From contig JAUIMM010000737.1 in the NCBI GenBank assembly GCA_031769625.1, positions 1,835,501 through 1,899,500 of the forward strand: a stretch of 64,000 nt of DNA. The letters are read 5' to 3'. The notes below the pieces were generated by a model, which was not told the origin of the DNA, did not search any database, and saw only the letters and a program-made list of their open reading frames with translations. Position numbers and translations under genes: made by a program. This DNA is from Taudactylus pleione (taxonomy: Eukaryota; Chordata; Amphibia; Anura; Myobatrachidae). Below are positions 24,655-37,500 of the stretch, in pieces (position 1 is the stretch's first letter; each line of letters starts with the position of its first letter).

Positions 24655-25422
24655 GGCCCTAGGTCGACAGGGACACAAGTTTAACAGGGTCAATAGGTCG
24701 ACACACTAAAGGTTGACATGCAAGAAGGTCGACAGGTAGAAATGGTCGACATGGTCAAAAGGTCGACACACAAATGGTCAACCTGATTTTTATTTTTTTT
24801 TAGGCTTAGGCACTTACCCCGTTGGCTAGGGTTAGGCACCAGGAGGGAGGGTTAAGGTGAAGATTAGGGCTAGACAAAAAATAAATATATAATAATAATG
24901 TGTCGATCTTTTGACGTTGACCATTTGCACCTGTCGACATTCTTAAATGTTGGCCTTTAGTGTGTCGACCTTGTGTCCCTGTCGACCAAAGCCTGTCTAA
25001 CTTGTGATGCCTACCTAAACATTGTCTACCTTTTTACTGTAGATCTTTTGATCCACACCCACATGCCGCAGGGGGCGGAGTGAGACAAAATTTGGCGGCA
25101 GACCGCTTGCACTGGGGCAGTACGGTGGGTGGAGCATGGACGGGGGTCGCTTTGGTTATTTTACTAACAGCTGTGCAGTTCTCTCCCTCAGCTAGGAATA
25201 CGTATAGAGCCATCTGTACCCATTAAGTTTAAAAGGCGCCAGGTACAGGTCCTGCAGCGTCAGTTGGTCCTCTGGTCATTCGGTTGATGTGCCCCCCAAA
25301 TCCTCTAAGGAAGCCCTGATCACAGGAAGCCATGGACAAAAAGAACTCAGTCTCCAATCACTTGACTTGTTCTGGCCTTTATTGCTGGACGCAACGTAAA
25401 ATATTTTTATCAGCTGACCGCT

Positions 25423-25655
25423 GGTGAAATAAAGATCGACACTAAAATGGTCGACGCTGTATGACATCGCCAAAGGTCGACATGTACGAAACGTTGACAC
25501 ACAAAAGGTTGACATGTTTTTAGGTCAACGTGTACAAAAGGTCGACATGGAAATGGTCAACATTTGGCCCTGTCAACCTATTGTACATCCACGTCGACCT
25601 TTTGTCCATGTCAACTAATACAGTGTTAACCTTTTTAGTGTCGATCTAGTGAACC
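25423..25655. mobile_element. Second GTCGAC-rich TIR element
   Basis: The ends GGTGAAATAAAGATCGACAC and, in reverse, GGTTCACTAGATCGACAC bracket repeated GGTCGACATG and GGTCAAC motifs. It is the same family style as the 21850 element, but short and without an array. Confidence 0.7.
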
Positions 25656-26541
25656 ACAACAATGGTGATAAAACGCGTTGGGTAACTAGTTTCACTGAAA
25701 TGTCCGTCCTCAGTGCTGATATGACAGCAAGTATTTTATCTGGCGCACAATCGTGTTTCCAAAGGTAGTTATGAAAAGGAATATCTACACCTTATACACA
25801 GCTAGAGGTAACATGAATAGGAGAGGGCACATGGAGTAGGTTTTGTGGTAGTTCAAACTGAAAGCTGCCCCCCCCCCCCCCCCCACTTGTCTGGTGTACG
25901 ATAGTTGAGACTGATGAACGGACAGTTAGTAAATTCCGTGTATCTGGTCTAAGGTGTAACCAATGTTATATACAGGGGTGGAGGCGGCCATTAGGGGGGC
26001 TGACCCAATATCCACGAGGAGACAGTGACACAAACATCTCCTAGCGAACGGATAATGGCAGAACTCAGAATACATAAATAACGTAGACGGCACCAGAGAG
26101 TGGGGGGGGTGGTGGGGGCTGGATCAATAAAAAACAAACTATTTACAGCTTTCTAGATATCAAAGTTCTTTTCCAAAGACGCTATTATTGTTATATAATT
26201 TCTCTCTCGCCCTAATGCGTAGAATGATCGGACCATCACCTATAGACCTTACAGCAGGGAACAGTCCTCCTGTACATCAGTCACAGGATAAAGCTACAGC
26301 TTGTCTCAGGTGTAGATGTCCATGTACGCCGGTGGGCTTAAAGCCGATGGCCCTGAGGCTCTCTCCCCCCCTCCAAGGTGTCACTTTGAGGTAAAACGCG
26401 CTGAGCTCATTCTTTGAGTGATCCACCACGGAAGCGTACAGAGAAGGCTTTCCAGGGTACTCCTAAGACCTGGTGGTAATCTCACAGACATCGTCTTCTA
26501 AGCTTATTAACGTGGTCTCAAGTGTTTTAATATGGATACAG

Positions 26542-26574
<33 letters not shown>

Positions 26575-27426
26575 TTTACAGAGGTTTAATCTTCGTTTTG
26601 ATGAAGACAGATACCAACCCTACACGCTGGTTTAGGCAACCTTGCACCGATTCCAATGACAATAACTATTTCCGATTTACATTCCATTATTATTTGTTGG
26701 CAAGTAGAATACAAGCTTTTGTTCTCTGTTATCAGTCATTTGCTGGGAGACGCAGATCGCCTGTATTCTTCCATGGGATTACAGATATTAAAGAAATAAT
26801 TGGAGTCTAAATTATGAAGAACAATCTTTGCGCCTAATTAGCGTACATTGAGAAAAAAAAAATGCAAATATGCGCCTTGCATTGCAGCCGCCCTCTACGT
26901 GTGCGCTAGGATGCGACTGAAATGTGTATGGCTCAGTCTTTTGCGGAATTGTACTCGCCTAATTCTGTAGTATTTGAAGCATAAACACATGCGAGATAGG
27001 TTTCAAATTCGTTCAACTCGGCATCAACGCCAGGAAGAGGTGACGTTAACCTGCAAGCTTCAATGTTGTGCTCAAAATGCGAGCGGATTCTTCAGACCCA
27101 CCCTCAGTTAGAGGCGCAGTTTTGCGGTGGCAATAAGCGCAGACAATAATCGTTGTTGTATCAACGCCAGGAAGTCTAAAGAAAATAGGTCTCCCTTCCT
27201 GCTTATAACGGTATCTCAAGTATCATCTCTTGCTCTGGTGAGCTTGTGAAAATGTTACTCAGACTTCTATCAAAAACTATTTGTAGCCATTTAAATATAA
27301 AACTTTTATTGTAGCAGCCTGAGGTCCTTTAAATGAAATCTATATGATCACAGCACCACCTAGTGGGCGTTATTTAAACTGCTTTACTTTGGTATTTCCA
27401 ATGAAATCGCCAAAACACCGCACACA
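25656..27426. other. Mostly single-copy DNA, no gene seen
   Basis: It contains a poly-C tract near 25870 and an (AT)n-poly-T tract near 26548-26578. No exon with family similarity was found. Confidence 0.5.
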
Positions 27427-27998
27427 GGGCCTGATTCAGAGCCGGACGATATTTGCGGACGCTCGTTCTAAAAAAGGGGCCGGATATTTAAATTGAGCGC
27501 TCGCTCTTTGCGGTTTGTTGACACCTCTATGCCTGAGCGAGTGTCCGAAAAATGTGCTCGCTATTTTGTAAAGACGCCCCTTTGCCGTTCGCATCACACG
27601 TCATCTCCGGTATTTATTAGACTAATTGGGAACATCGAAAGGCATCTGAACTGCTCGCAGTGGTAGGTTTTTCTTACCGCTATCACTGCGAGCAGTTCAG
27701 GCTAAAAGACAACCAAGTGACGTGGTCGATGACGCTCCTTTACTAATTATGCACTCCCATTAAACGCCCTTTTGACCGCTAGGCAAGCCTGCGTTCGGAT
27801 CTCCACTCCCCCGTTTTCAAGCACCTTCCCCTGTTACCACCCACAAACGGTACATTCTGTCACTCAAATTAGCAGCCCCTCGCTGTATTGCGAGTGCACG
27901 ATTTCCGACCACAATGACTGTTTGCGCATGCGCATTACGACTCATGCGCACTTGTGTGAACATCACTCAGCTCTTACGAGCGGCTCTGAATCAGGCCC
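27427..27998 (+). mobile_element. MITE family A, copy 3
   Basis: 572 bp from GGGCCTGATTCAGAGCCGG to CGGCTCTGAATCAGGCCC with flanking ACA/ACA. It lies about 50 bp beyond the predicted DCP1B cleavage site. Confidence 0.92.
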
Positions 27999-28044
27999 AC
28001 ATTCCCACAGAATCATTTCTCACATGTGAAGAAAAGAAAAAACA

Positions 28045-28440
28045 AAAACACAATTCTTTGAAATTTTTTATTAAAAAAAGAAAAATCTAAGACTAAAATA
28101 ATCAATATTGATCTTTTTACATTAAAAACCATTTCTGCTCATTCCATCTTAAATACGTTTTTCCCAAAATATATATATAATTTTATTTTTAAAAATACAT
28201 TCCACGGCTTGGCTTAGACATGTTTTGTATTACAATCGACGCTTAGATCATTCCTCCATCCCGCTATTAAATTATCAGCTCACACCTCAGACCGTTTTAG
28301 CTGTCCGAGGGGTTTATAAACCCCAGATGTTTATATAAAAAAAAAAGTCGCCTGGTGCCACAGCCCGTAGTTTCCATCAGGTATTACCAGCTCACCCACA
28401 GACGACACTTGAGGAATGTACCAAAGTGGGTGCGGACTTG
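28045..28440 (-). other. DCP1B 3' UTR (inferred extent)
   Basis: This AT-rich, stop-dense sequence lies between the stop codon and the predicted cleavage site. The lower end is inferred from the polyadenylation signal, not observed. Confidence 0.6.
28067..28072 (-). terminator. DCP1B polyadenylation signal AATAAA
   Basis: AATAAA on the minus strand is followed by a T/GT-rich stretch at about 28025-28050, the arrangement of a signal plus downstream element. Cleavage would fall near 28045-28055, giving a 3' UTR of about 390 nt. A second AATAAA at 28182-28187 could give a shorter form. Confidence 0.65.
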
Positions 28441-28524
28441 TCAGAACTTCCGGGTGGGAGCCCCTCCCCGGCCGCACACGGAGAGGTACGTCTCATAGAT
28501 TGTATTCAAAAACTTCTCGTCATT
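28441..28524 (-). CDS. DCP1B: DCP1B last coding exon (stop codon)
   Basis: 27 codons plus TGA (28441-28443), after acceptor TTACAG. NDEKFLNTIYETYL completes the trimerisation helices. The last dozen residues are Gly/Arg-rich and do not resemble the human tail, which is normal for this divergent end. Intron 8 (28525-28712) is the shortest in the gene. Confidence 0.93.
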   Translation of the reverse strand, partial: NDEKFLNTIYETYLSVCGRGGAPTRKF

Positions 28525-31500
28525 CTGTAACAGGAGAGGGAGCGTCAGTGGGAAGGGGCTTATTGGGGCAAGGTAAACACTACACATTGAGCATAGATAT
28601 TAACTGCTGCAATTAAATAAATTCTGAAAGGATTTTTCTCTAATTCTGAGAAACCGCCTCCATCCCGATTCCCCCTAATAACACATCATAGCACCGGTTA
28701 CTGAACGCTCACCTGGACTAGGTACAACAGGGTCCCCTGGAGCTGGTTCTTGGTCAGGACACTGCACTGGTTACTGGAGGTGTCCGGGAGGGACAGTGGG
28801 AGTAGCAGGTTGGCAGGAAGAGGGGGCTTTGTTGCGTCAGCTGTCCGGTTGTGCGTTTGCGTGAACACCATGGGAGAGATGAGAAGAGATGGGGACACTG
28901 TGGCCGGAATCCGTTGCGGAGAAATGACCTGCTTGGGACAGACAGACATAAAATGAGTGCGGGAATCCGCTGCGGAGAAATTATATGCCTGGGCCCGATT
29001 CAGAGATTACGCTGATGCAATCGCAACGGCCATCGGTTACTGATCGCATTTGCTAAAATATGCTAATTCCTTCAAAAGCAGAGCCGAGTATAGAGACGTC
29101 CACTGCTGGCTTCTCAGATCCATCCAATGACATGCAACAGCTTAAACATCGGTCACATCGACACACGTCAGGCAGTCACGCAAACGCTGCCGCTCTCCTG
29201 ACACGCAGGCTGCGAAGGCGATCGCATGGGCTAATTTATGCGCAACCATGAAACAGCATGTAAATAAATAGTGAGACACGCCTGCATTTTTTGCAACCAC
29301 CCCCAAATGCTGACTAACAGTAACTCAACTGGCGTGTGCATCCCCTGGACGAGAGAAAAATCGCAATGCAATCGCTGTGTGTGCGTGCGCGTGCGCAGTG
29401 CTAGCAATTGCTCGAGCTGCGTAAATGTGGGCATTGCATAAATCTCTAAATCCGGCCCATAGACCTATAATGAGTCCCAGTTTTATCATATATACCGCCA
29501 CAGCCAAAAAGCTAAAATCTTACAGCACGCTCAATATTCAAGATTAACACAACACAGAAATGATATATAAAGCTGTACACAAAGAAGAAGTAATTCTATA
29601 TAGAAAAGGAAACTACTGAAAATAAATAGTTATTCTAAATAACAAATTGTTTCCTCAATATACCATAATCTAGATCAGAGGTTCCCAACCACGGTCCTCA
29701 AGGCACACTAACAGTCCTGGTCTTAGTGATATCCATGATTGTGCACAGATGGTTAAATCAAAGTAACTGAGACACTAAATTAAGTCACTGGTGCTCAACT
29801 ATGGCTATCCCTAAAACCTGGACTGTTAGTGTGCCTTGAGGACCGTGGTTGGGAACCTCTGATCTAGAGGCTCACACAGATCGACATAAGAACGCTGTAA
29901 TGTCAAATATATGATGAAATTAACATTTAACTTTTTGTGGGTGCGGGCTTCTTTGTCTAAGGCAGCGATTTTCAACTCGAGGTACACTACACAAGATTTT
30001 AAAAATGCCATGGCACACCATCCGGCTATGCAGCGCGCGTGACCAATTAAATAACCTACACATTGGCCTCCACAGGAATAACACTACATTGTCCTCCACA
30101 GGAATAACACTACATTGGCCTCCACAGGAATAACACTACATTGGCCTCCACAGGAATAACACTACATTGGCCTCCACAGGAATAACACTACATTGGCCTC
30201 CACAGGAATAAGACTACATTGGCCTCCACAGGAATAAGACTACATTGGCCTCCACAGGAATAAGACTACATTGTCCTCCACAGGAATAACACTACATTGG
30301 CCTCCACAGGAATAAGACTACATTGTCCTCCACAGGAATAAGACACACATACATTGTCCTCCACAGGAATAACACTACATTGTCCTCCACAGGAATAACA
30401 CTACATTGGCCTCCACAGGAATAAGACTACATTGTCCTCCACAGGAATAAGACACACTACATTGTCCTCCACAGGAATAACACTACATTGGCCTCCACAG
30501 GAATAATACACACTACATTGTCCTCCACAGGAATAATACACACTACATTGTCCTCCACAGGAATAATACACACTACATTGTCCTCCACAGGAATAACACT
30601 ACATTGTCCTCCACAGGAATAATACACACTACATTGTCCTCCACAGGAATAATACACACTACATTGTCCTCCACAGGAATAATACACACTACATTGTCCT
30701 CCACAGGAATAATACACACTACATTGTCCTCCACAGGAATAACACTACATTGTCCTCCACAGGAATAAGACACACTACATTGTCCTCCACAGGAATAACA
30801 CTACATTGTCCTCCACAGGAATAATACACACTACATTGTCCTCCACAGGAATAATACACACTACATTGTCCTCCACAGGAATAAGACTACATTGTCCTCC
30901 ACAGGAATAATACACACTACATTGTCCTCCACAGGAATAAGACACACTACATTGTCCTCCACAGGAATAATACACACTACATTGTCCTCCACAGGAATAA
31001 TACACACTACATTGTCCTCCACAGGAATAAGACTACATTGTCCTCCACAGGAATAATACACACTACATTGTCCTCCACAGGAATAATACACACTACATTG
31101 TCCTCCACAGGAATAATACACACTACATTGTCCTCCACAGGAATAACACTACATTGTCCTCCACAGGAATAAAACACACTACATTGTCCTCCACAGGAAT
31201 AAGACTACATTGTCCTCCACAGGAATAATACACACTACATTGTCCTCCACAGGAATAATACACACTACATTGTCCTCCACAGGAATAATACTACATTGTC
31301 CTCCACAGGAATAATACACACTACATTGTCCTCCACAGGAATAATACACACTACATTGTCCTCCACAGGAATAATACACACTACATTGTCCTCCACAGGA
31401 ATAACACTACATTGTCCTCCACAGGAATAATACACACTACATTGTCCTCCACAGGAATAACACTACATTGTCCTCCACAGGAATAAAACACACTACATTG

Positions 31501-34500
31501 TCCTCCACAGGAATAACACTACATTGTCCTCCACAGGAATAACACTACATTGTCCTCCACAGGAATAATACACACTACATTGTCCTCCACAGGAATAAAA
31601 CACACTACATTGTCCTCCACAGGAATAACACTACATTGTCCTCCACAGGAATAAGACTACATTGTCCTCCACAGGAATAATACACACTACATTGTCCTCC
31701 ACAGGAATAATACACACTACATTGTCCTCCACAGGAATAAAACACACTACATTGTCCTCCACAGGAATAATACACACTACATTGTCCTCCACAGGAATAA
31801 TACACACTACATTGTCCTCCACAGGAATAATACACACTACATTGTCCTCCACAGGAATAATACTACATTGTCCTCCACAGGAATAATACACACTACATTG
31901 TCCTCCACAGGAATAATACACACTACATTGTCCTCCACAGGAATAATACACACTACATTGTCCTCCACAGGAATAACACTACATTGTCCTCCACAGGAAT
32001 AAAACACACTACATTGTCCTCCACAGGAATAACACTACATTGTCCTCCACAGGAATAATACACACTACATTGTCCTCCACAGGAATAACACTACATTGTC
32101 CTCCACAGGAATAAAACACACTACATTGTCCTCCACAGGAATAACACTACATTGTCCTCCACAGGAATAACACTACATTGTCCTCCACAGGAATAATACA
32201 CACTACATTGTTCTCCACAGGAATAATACACACTACATTGTCCTCCACAGGAATAAAACACACTACATTGTCCTCCACAGGAATAATACACACTACATTG
32301 TCCTCCACAGGAATAATACACACTACATTGTTCTCCACAGGAATAAAACACACTACATTGTCCTCCACAGGAATAACACTACATTGTCCTCCACAGGAAT
32401 AACACTACATTGTCCTCCACAGGAATAAGACACACTACATTGTCCTCCACAGGAATAATACACACTACATTGTTCTCCACAGGAATAATACACACTACAT
32501 TGTCCTCCACAGGAATAATACACACTACATTGTTCTCCACAGGAATAAGACACACTACATTGTCCTCCACAGGAATAAGACACACTACATTGGCCTCCAC
32601 AGGAAACGCACTACATTGGCCTCCACAGGAATAAAACACACTACATTGTCCTCCACAGGAATAATACACACTACATTGTCCTCCACAGGAATAATACACA
32701 CTACATTGTCCTCCACAGGAATAATACACACTACATTGTCCTCCACAGGAATAACACTACATTGTCCTCCACAGGAATAAAACACACTACATTGTCCTCC
32801 ACAGGAATAACACTACATTGTCCTCCACAGGAATAATACACACTACATTGTCCTCCACAGGAATAACACTACATTGTCCTCCACAGGAATAAAACACACT
32901 ACATTGTCCTCCACAGGAATAACACTACATTGTCCTCCACAGGAATAACACTACATTGTCCTCCACAGGAATAATACACACTACATTGTTCTCCACAGGA
33001 ATAATACACACTACATTGTCCTCCACAGGAATAAAACACACTACATTGTCCTCCACAGGAATAATACACACTACATTGTCCTCCACAGGAATAATACACA
33101 CTACATTGTTCTCCACAGGAATAAAACACACTACATTGTCCTCCACAGGAATAACACTACATTGTCCTCCACAGGAATAAGACACACTACATTGTCCTCC
33201 ACAGGAATAATACACACTACATTGTTCTCCACAGGAATAATACACACTACATTGTCCTCCACAGGAATAATACACACTACATTGTTCTCCACAGGAATAA
33301 GACACACTACATTGTCCTCCACAGGAATAAGACACACTACATTGGCCTCCACAGGAAACGCACTACATTGGCCTCCACAGGAATAAAACACACTACATTG
33401 TCCTCCACAGGAATAATACACACTACATTGTCCTCCACAGGAATAATACACACTACATTGTCCTCCACAGGAATAAGACACACTACATTGTCCTCCACAG
33501 GAATAAGACACACTACATTGGCCTCCACAGGAAACGCACTACATTGGCCTCCACAGGAATAAAACACACTACATTGTCCTCCACAGGAATAATACACACT
33601 ACATTGGCCTCCTCGGGAATAAAAACACACTACAGTACAAGTGCGCTGAGCTGACTGACGCGGCGCAGTGGTTGAAAAACGCTGGTCTAAGGGAATGGAG
33701 AACTCCTATATTCTGGAGTTTCCCAGCCGGAGCCCAGACTTCCGTCCCATGGAAAAATAACCAGAAAATTGCTGCTCGCCACCAGCCCCCACGTAGAGTA
33801 GGCCACATGAGAACCTCAGCGTCCAGGCGTGGAGACCCCCTCAGACTCACTGCGGCAACTGCGCTATAGGGTGCCCACTGAGTAGGAGAACGATCGTGAT
33901 CAAACTAATTATTGTCATTTTTTAATTGCAAGTAAAAAAAACCCATTAGCGTTGTTGCTTTTTTATTATCAGACATTATAGTATTTTGTGTTAATCCACG
34001 ATAAAAGGTACCGTTCATAAATTCATCATTATTCCTGAATCTGAGGACACAGAACTGAGAATATGGAGAAAAGCAGAATATACTTTATATCGCTTCCGTA
34101 CACGCAGCTCTACATGTGTCTCCCTACACGTCGCTCTTCCTCCCTCTACACACGTGTGTCTCCGCCCATAGCCGATGCTGCGTGCACTTTGCGTGTGACT
34201 TAGAATTAGGCGCAATGTGTCAGGCTGCTCTTCATTATTAACCAATATTGTTCTGGCGGCACAAACATGGCGCGGCACGGCGTGGTGACCGGTAATAAGA
34301 GGCGTTTCTAGGTATTCGTATGTAAATGAGTGCAGGAATAGTGCTGGGACGGCGGTAAACGCCATTACCTGTAGCAGTGGGTTGTGTTTCTCCCCCGCAG
34401 ATAACTTCTCTCCCCACGACGGTTTTGGAGCACCGGGGGAGACCGCGGGAAATTTGGCAGCCATGGCGGGCTTGGGGGTGGCCTGGAATTGCTGGTCCTG

Positions 34501-37500
34501 ACGTACTAGATTTAATTTCTTCAGCAGCTCCTGAGGAGAAATGGCCCCAGAGGGCGGGGGAGGCTGGGACGAGAGGGGCATTAGAGGTACAGCTGCCGGA
34601 GTCCTTTGGTTTTGCTGAGAGCTGTGGTAATAACTAAGGGGTGCGCCCCCAATAACTTTCCCCGCAGCACAGAACAGCCCCCCGCCATGCACGGTGGCAG
34701 GAGGCCCCCTCTCAGGCTGCGGTAAGGTGTAATGAGGACCCTGGAGAATGTGGAGCAGACTTTCCCCGCTCTCGTGCTCCTGGACAGGTAAGGGAGCAGC
34801 CTCCTCCGTCGGCAGAAAGAGGCCGCTGAAGACGTCTCCGGGAGGGTGGAAGGTGCCGTTGTGGCAGTGCGGGCTGTCAGGGACTTTGGGGACTGGATGC
34901 AGGTCGGCGGCCCCCACCATCAGCTTCTGGATGGCCGGACACAGCTGCTTCTCAGAGCTCTCTGCGGAATGACACAGCTCCTCGTAGGATAAGGAGCGAG
35001 CCACCGGGGGACGCGCCAGGGGGGAGTCTTTGTAATCCGCGCCCTCCGCAGGGGACTTTTTCTGCTTCCCGAACAGGGTGGTGAGGGACAGGTGCTGGGG
35101 TTCTTGATCACCAGGCTGTGAAACAAAGAGACGAATGTGAGAATCATGTAGACTATGGGTCTTCAACCTTTGGCCCTCCAGCTGCTGTGGAACTACAGAT
35201 CCCAGGATGCCCTTGGCTCAGATTTAGCATACTTTTATATCAGAACAGTGGCAGGGCATGCTGGGATGTGTAGTTCCACAACAGCTGGAGGGCCAAAGGT
35301 TGAAGACCCCTGACGTAGACAGATTCATGCTGCCAGCTGTGTGATGTCCATTACCAATAGTGTAACATTCCGCCAGCATCTGCTCTCTTCACTGTAGCCA
35401 GGTATAAAGCCCCCCCCCCCTATCTATCCCGGCAGAAGACCCTCCCCGGATCTCGGTGATCACTATGGAAGGCACTCTGTCGGCCCATGTCCCTGGAACG
35501 AACATTAGATTGCAAGCTCTATAGGCTAGGGAAGGTTTGCTTAAAGCTTTGATATTTATGTAGTGCACAACACAAGTACATAGGGTTGTACCTGGTAGTA
35601 GTATAATATGTAGCTGTCCTGTCATTGCCTGGCATTAGTGAGTAGGGTCCTCTAGGCACTTTAACTGCTGTGGAACTACAGATCCCAGCATGCCCTGCTG
35701 TAGTTTCAGTGTGCCCTAATAGCTAAACTGTGGCAGGGCATGCTGGGATATGTAGTTCCACAGCATCACTGGTTGCCCACCCCTGCTCTACCACGTCCAA
35801 TTTCAGGGTCAGTGGTCAGTACGGTTTGTCAATAGACCGATGACATCATTGCCTCCAATATTTACAGTACAAGTGAGGTGTAAACGCATTAGCGCACATA
35901 GTACCCGATTCAGAGATGGCTGCAATTCCCTGCGCAGTGGATTTGCGAGAACATGCAAATAACTCAGCTGCACCTTGTGGACCAACACGCCCACCTCCTG
36001 CGTCTCGCACCCACCGCTTATGTGCAAAATCAGAGACATCGGAAGCATCGGTCACACAAGCCTATGCCGTTTAATGCGGGGCGTCTCTCCTAAGACACCG
36101 GGACCTCTCCAGCTGCGAACTAACTCGCATAGAGCACGCCTAGAAAACGGTCCCGACACTTCTGCATTTTTTTTTAACCGCCCCCCCGTTACCTTCCCCA
36201 GACGCTACCAGTCATTTATTGCACACAAATCCTCTCGGTAATTGATGTGCGTGCGCAGAGCACCTGTGACACACGCACAGTGCCAAAAAATTGCCCCACT
36301 GCGTCCAACATCGACAATGCGACCATCTCTGAAGCAGGCCCATAACGAAGAACCAGTATTTTAGGCTTGGTGCGACTTTATTTCCATATAATGCAGGAAA
36401 CTCTTATACTTTTATTTTACCTTGACCTTTAATCAAAGTCAACATTATATAAGGGGCGATTTTATAGAATATTAGGACTTTCCCTGGGTCCTATGAGCGC
36501 GTTTGTATATCTGCCTGCAGAGACCAACATTTCAGTACAGTTCCATTATTTCACCTCTCTTTGCCATGATTTCTTAACCTCCTCCTAGAGCGCTCCTGTC
36601 AGTCTTACGGATCAGCAGTAATCTACTCAAAACACCGATGCTTGTTGGGGGGCTGGATGCATGTGATGTGAGTGACACCAATGGGGGCGGAGATTGGCAC
36701 CACAGGGACATGATCTAAAAGGGGGTGCGAAGTCCGTAAGGGGCTGAGAAGGAGACAGCGCGCAGCGTAAGCACCAAGTAGCCCCCTCGTTATCCCTCTG
36801 TGCTGTCTGTGAGCTAACGCACAGCTTCCGCCAGACAGACACATTCTCCTGAGCGAGGCACTAACCAGTCCGAGGTTACCCCCCCATCCCCCTACACACG
36901 TCACCTGGCTAGTCATCGGCTGTGACGGGTTGCTGGGTTTCACTGCAATGGGTTTGATGAGGTTGGGGTTACTATGGATGGCTGACGAGCTGGTGATCAT
37001 CTTGGGCTCTGAACATGATTTAGACTGTAATGGAGGAACAGACAATAACAGCCATAAGTTGATGCGATGCGCCGACACCACAAACACACAGATGTGAGTG
37101 ACAGAGGCGACGGGAGAGAGAGGGGACATGGAGACATGCAGCCCTACAGGTGAGCGGAGGCTCCTGCTCGGACACACACAAGATTACTAAACACTGGGGG
37201 GAGGGGCGACCGTAGGAGGCAAAGGAAGACCCCCGCGATGCTACGCTCACCTTGGTATATTCATCCTTGGCCTTGGTCAGCATCTGCAGGATGTCCACCT
37301 CCTTCTCCTCCGCGTGCAGGTTCATCGGAGACGCGTCCACGCTGGCGGATTGCTGTGCCTTCAGCTGCTCCTGCTGAGTTAAGCTGAAGAGCAGTAAATG
37401 AGTTATTGTATGGGCATCAGTGCGTGATATCTCTACAGATCAGGGTGTATCCAGCGTTCTGATTGGAGGGAACTAGATTTCATAGGCGCATTCTGGTTGG

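Larger units (their letters stand above)
21850..25060. mobile_element. GTCGAC-rich TIR element carrying a nested element and array
   Basis: The left end GGATCTACACTAAAAAGGT, then AGGCAATGTTTAGGTAGAC and CACAAGTTAGACAGGC (21862-21920), is mirrored at 24970-25053. Multiple GGTCGACA motifs lie inside each end. An inner element interrupts it. The exact termini and target duplication could not be fixed. Confidence 0.75.

Noticed and set aside
30457..33630. Many overlapping frames encoding YYSCGGQCSV-like repeats
   Set aside because: They arise from the 26/30-bp minisatellite; no single frame persists through the array.
36623..37177. 184-codon minus-strand frame
   Set aside because: Only 36905-37024 (exon 6) is real; the rest is intron read-through in the same frame.
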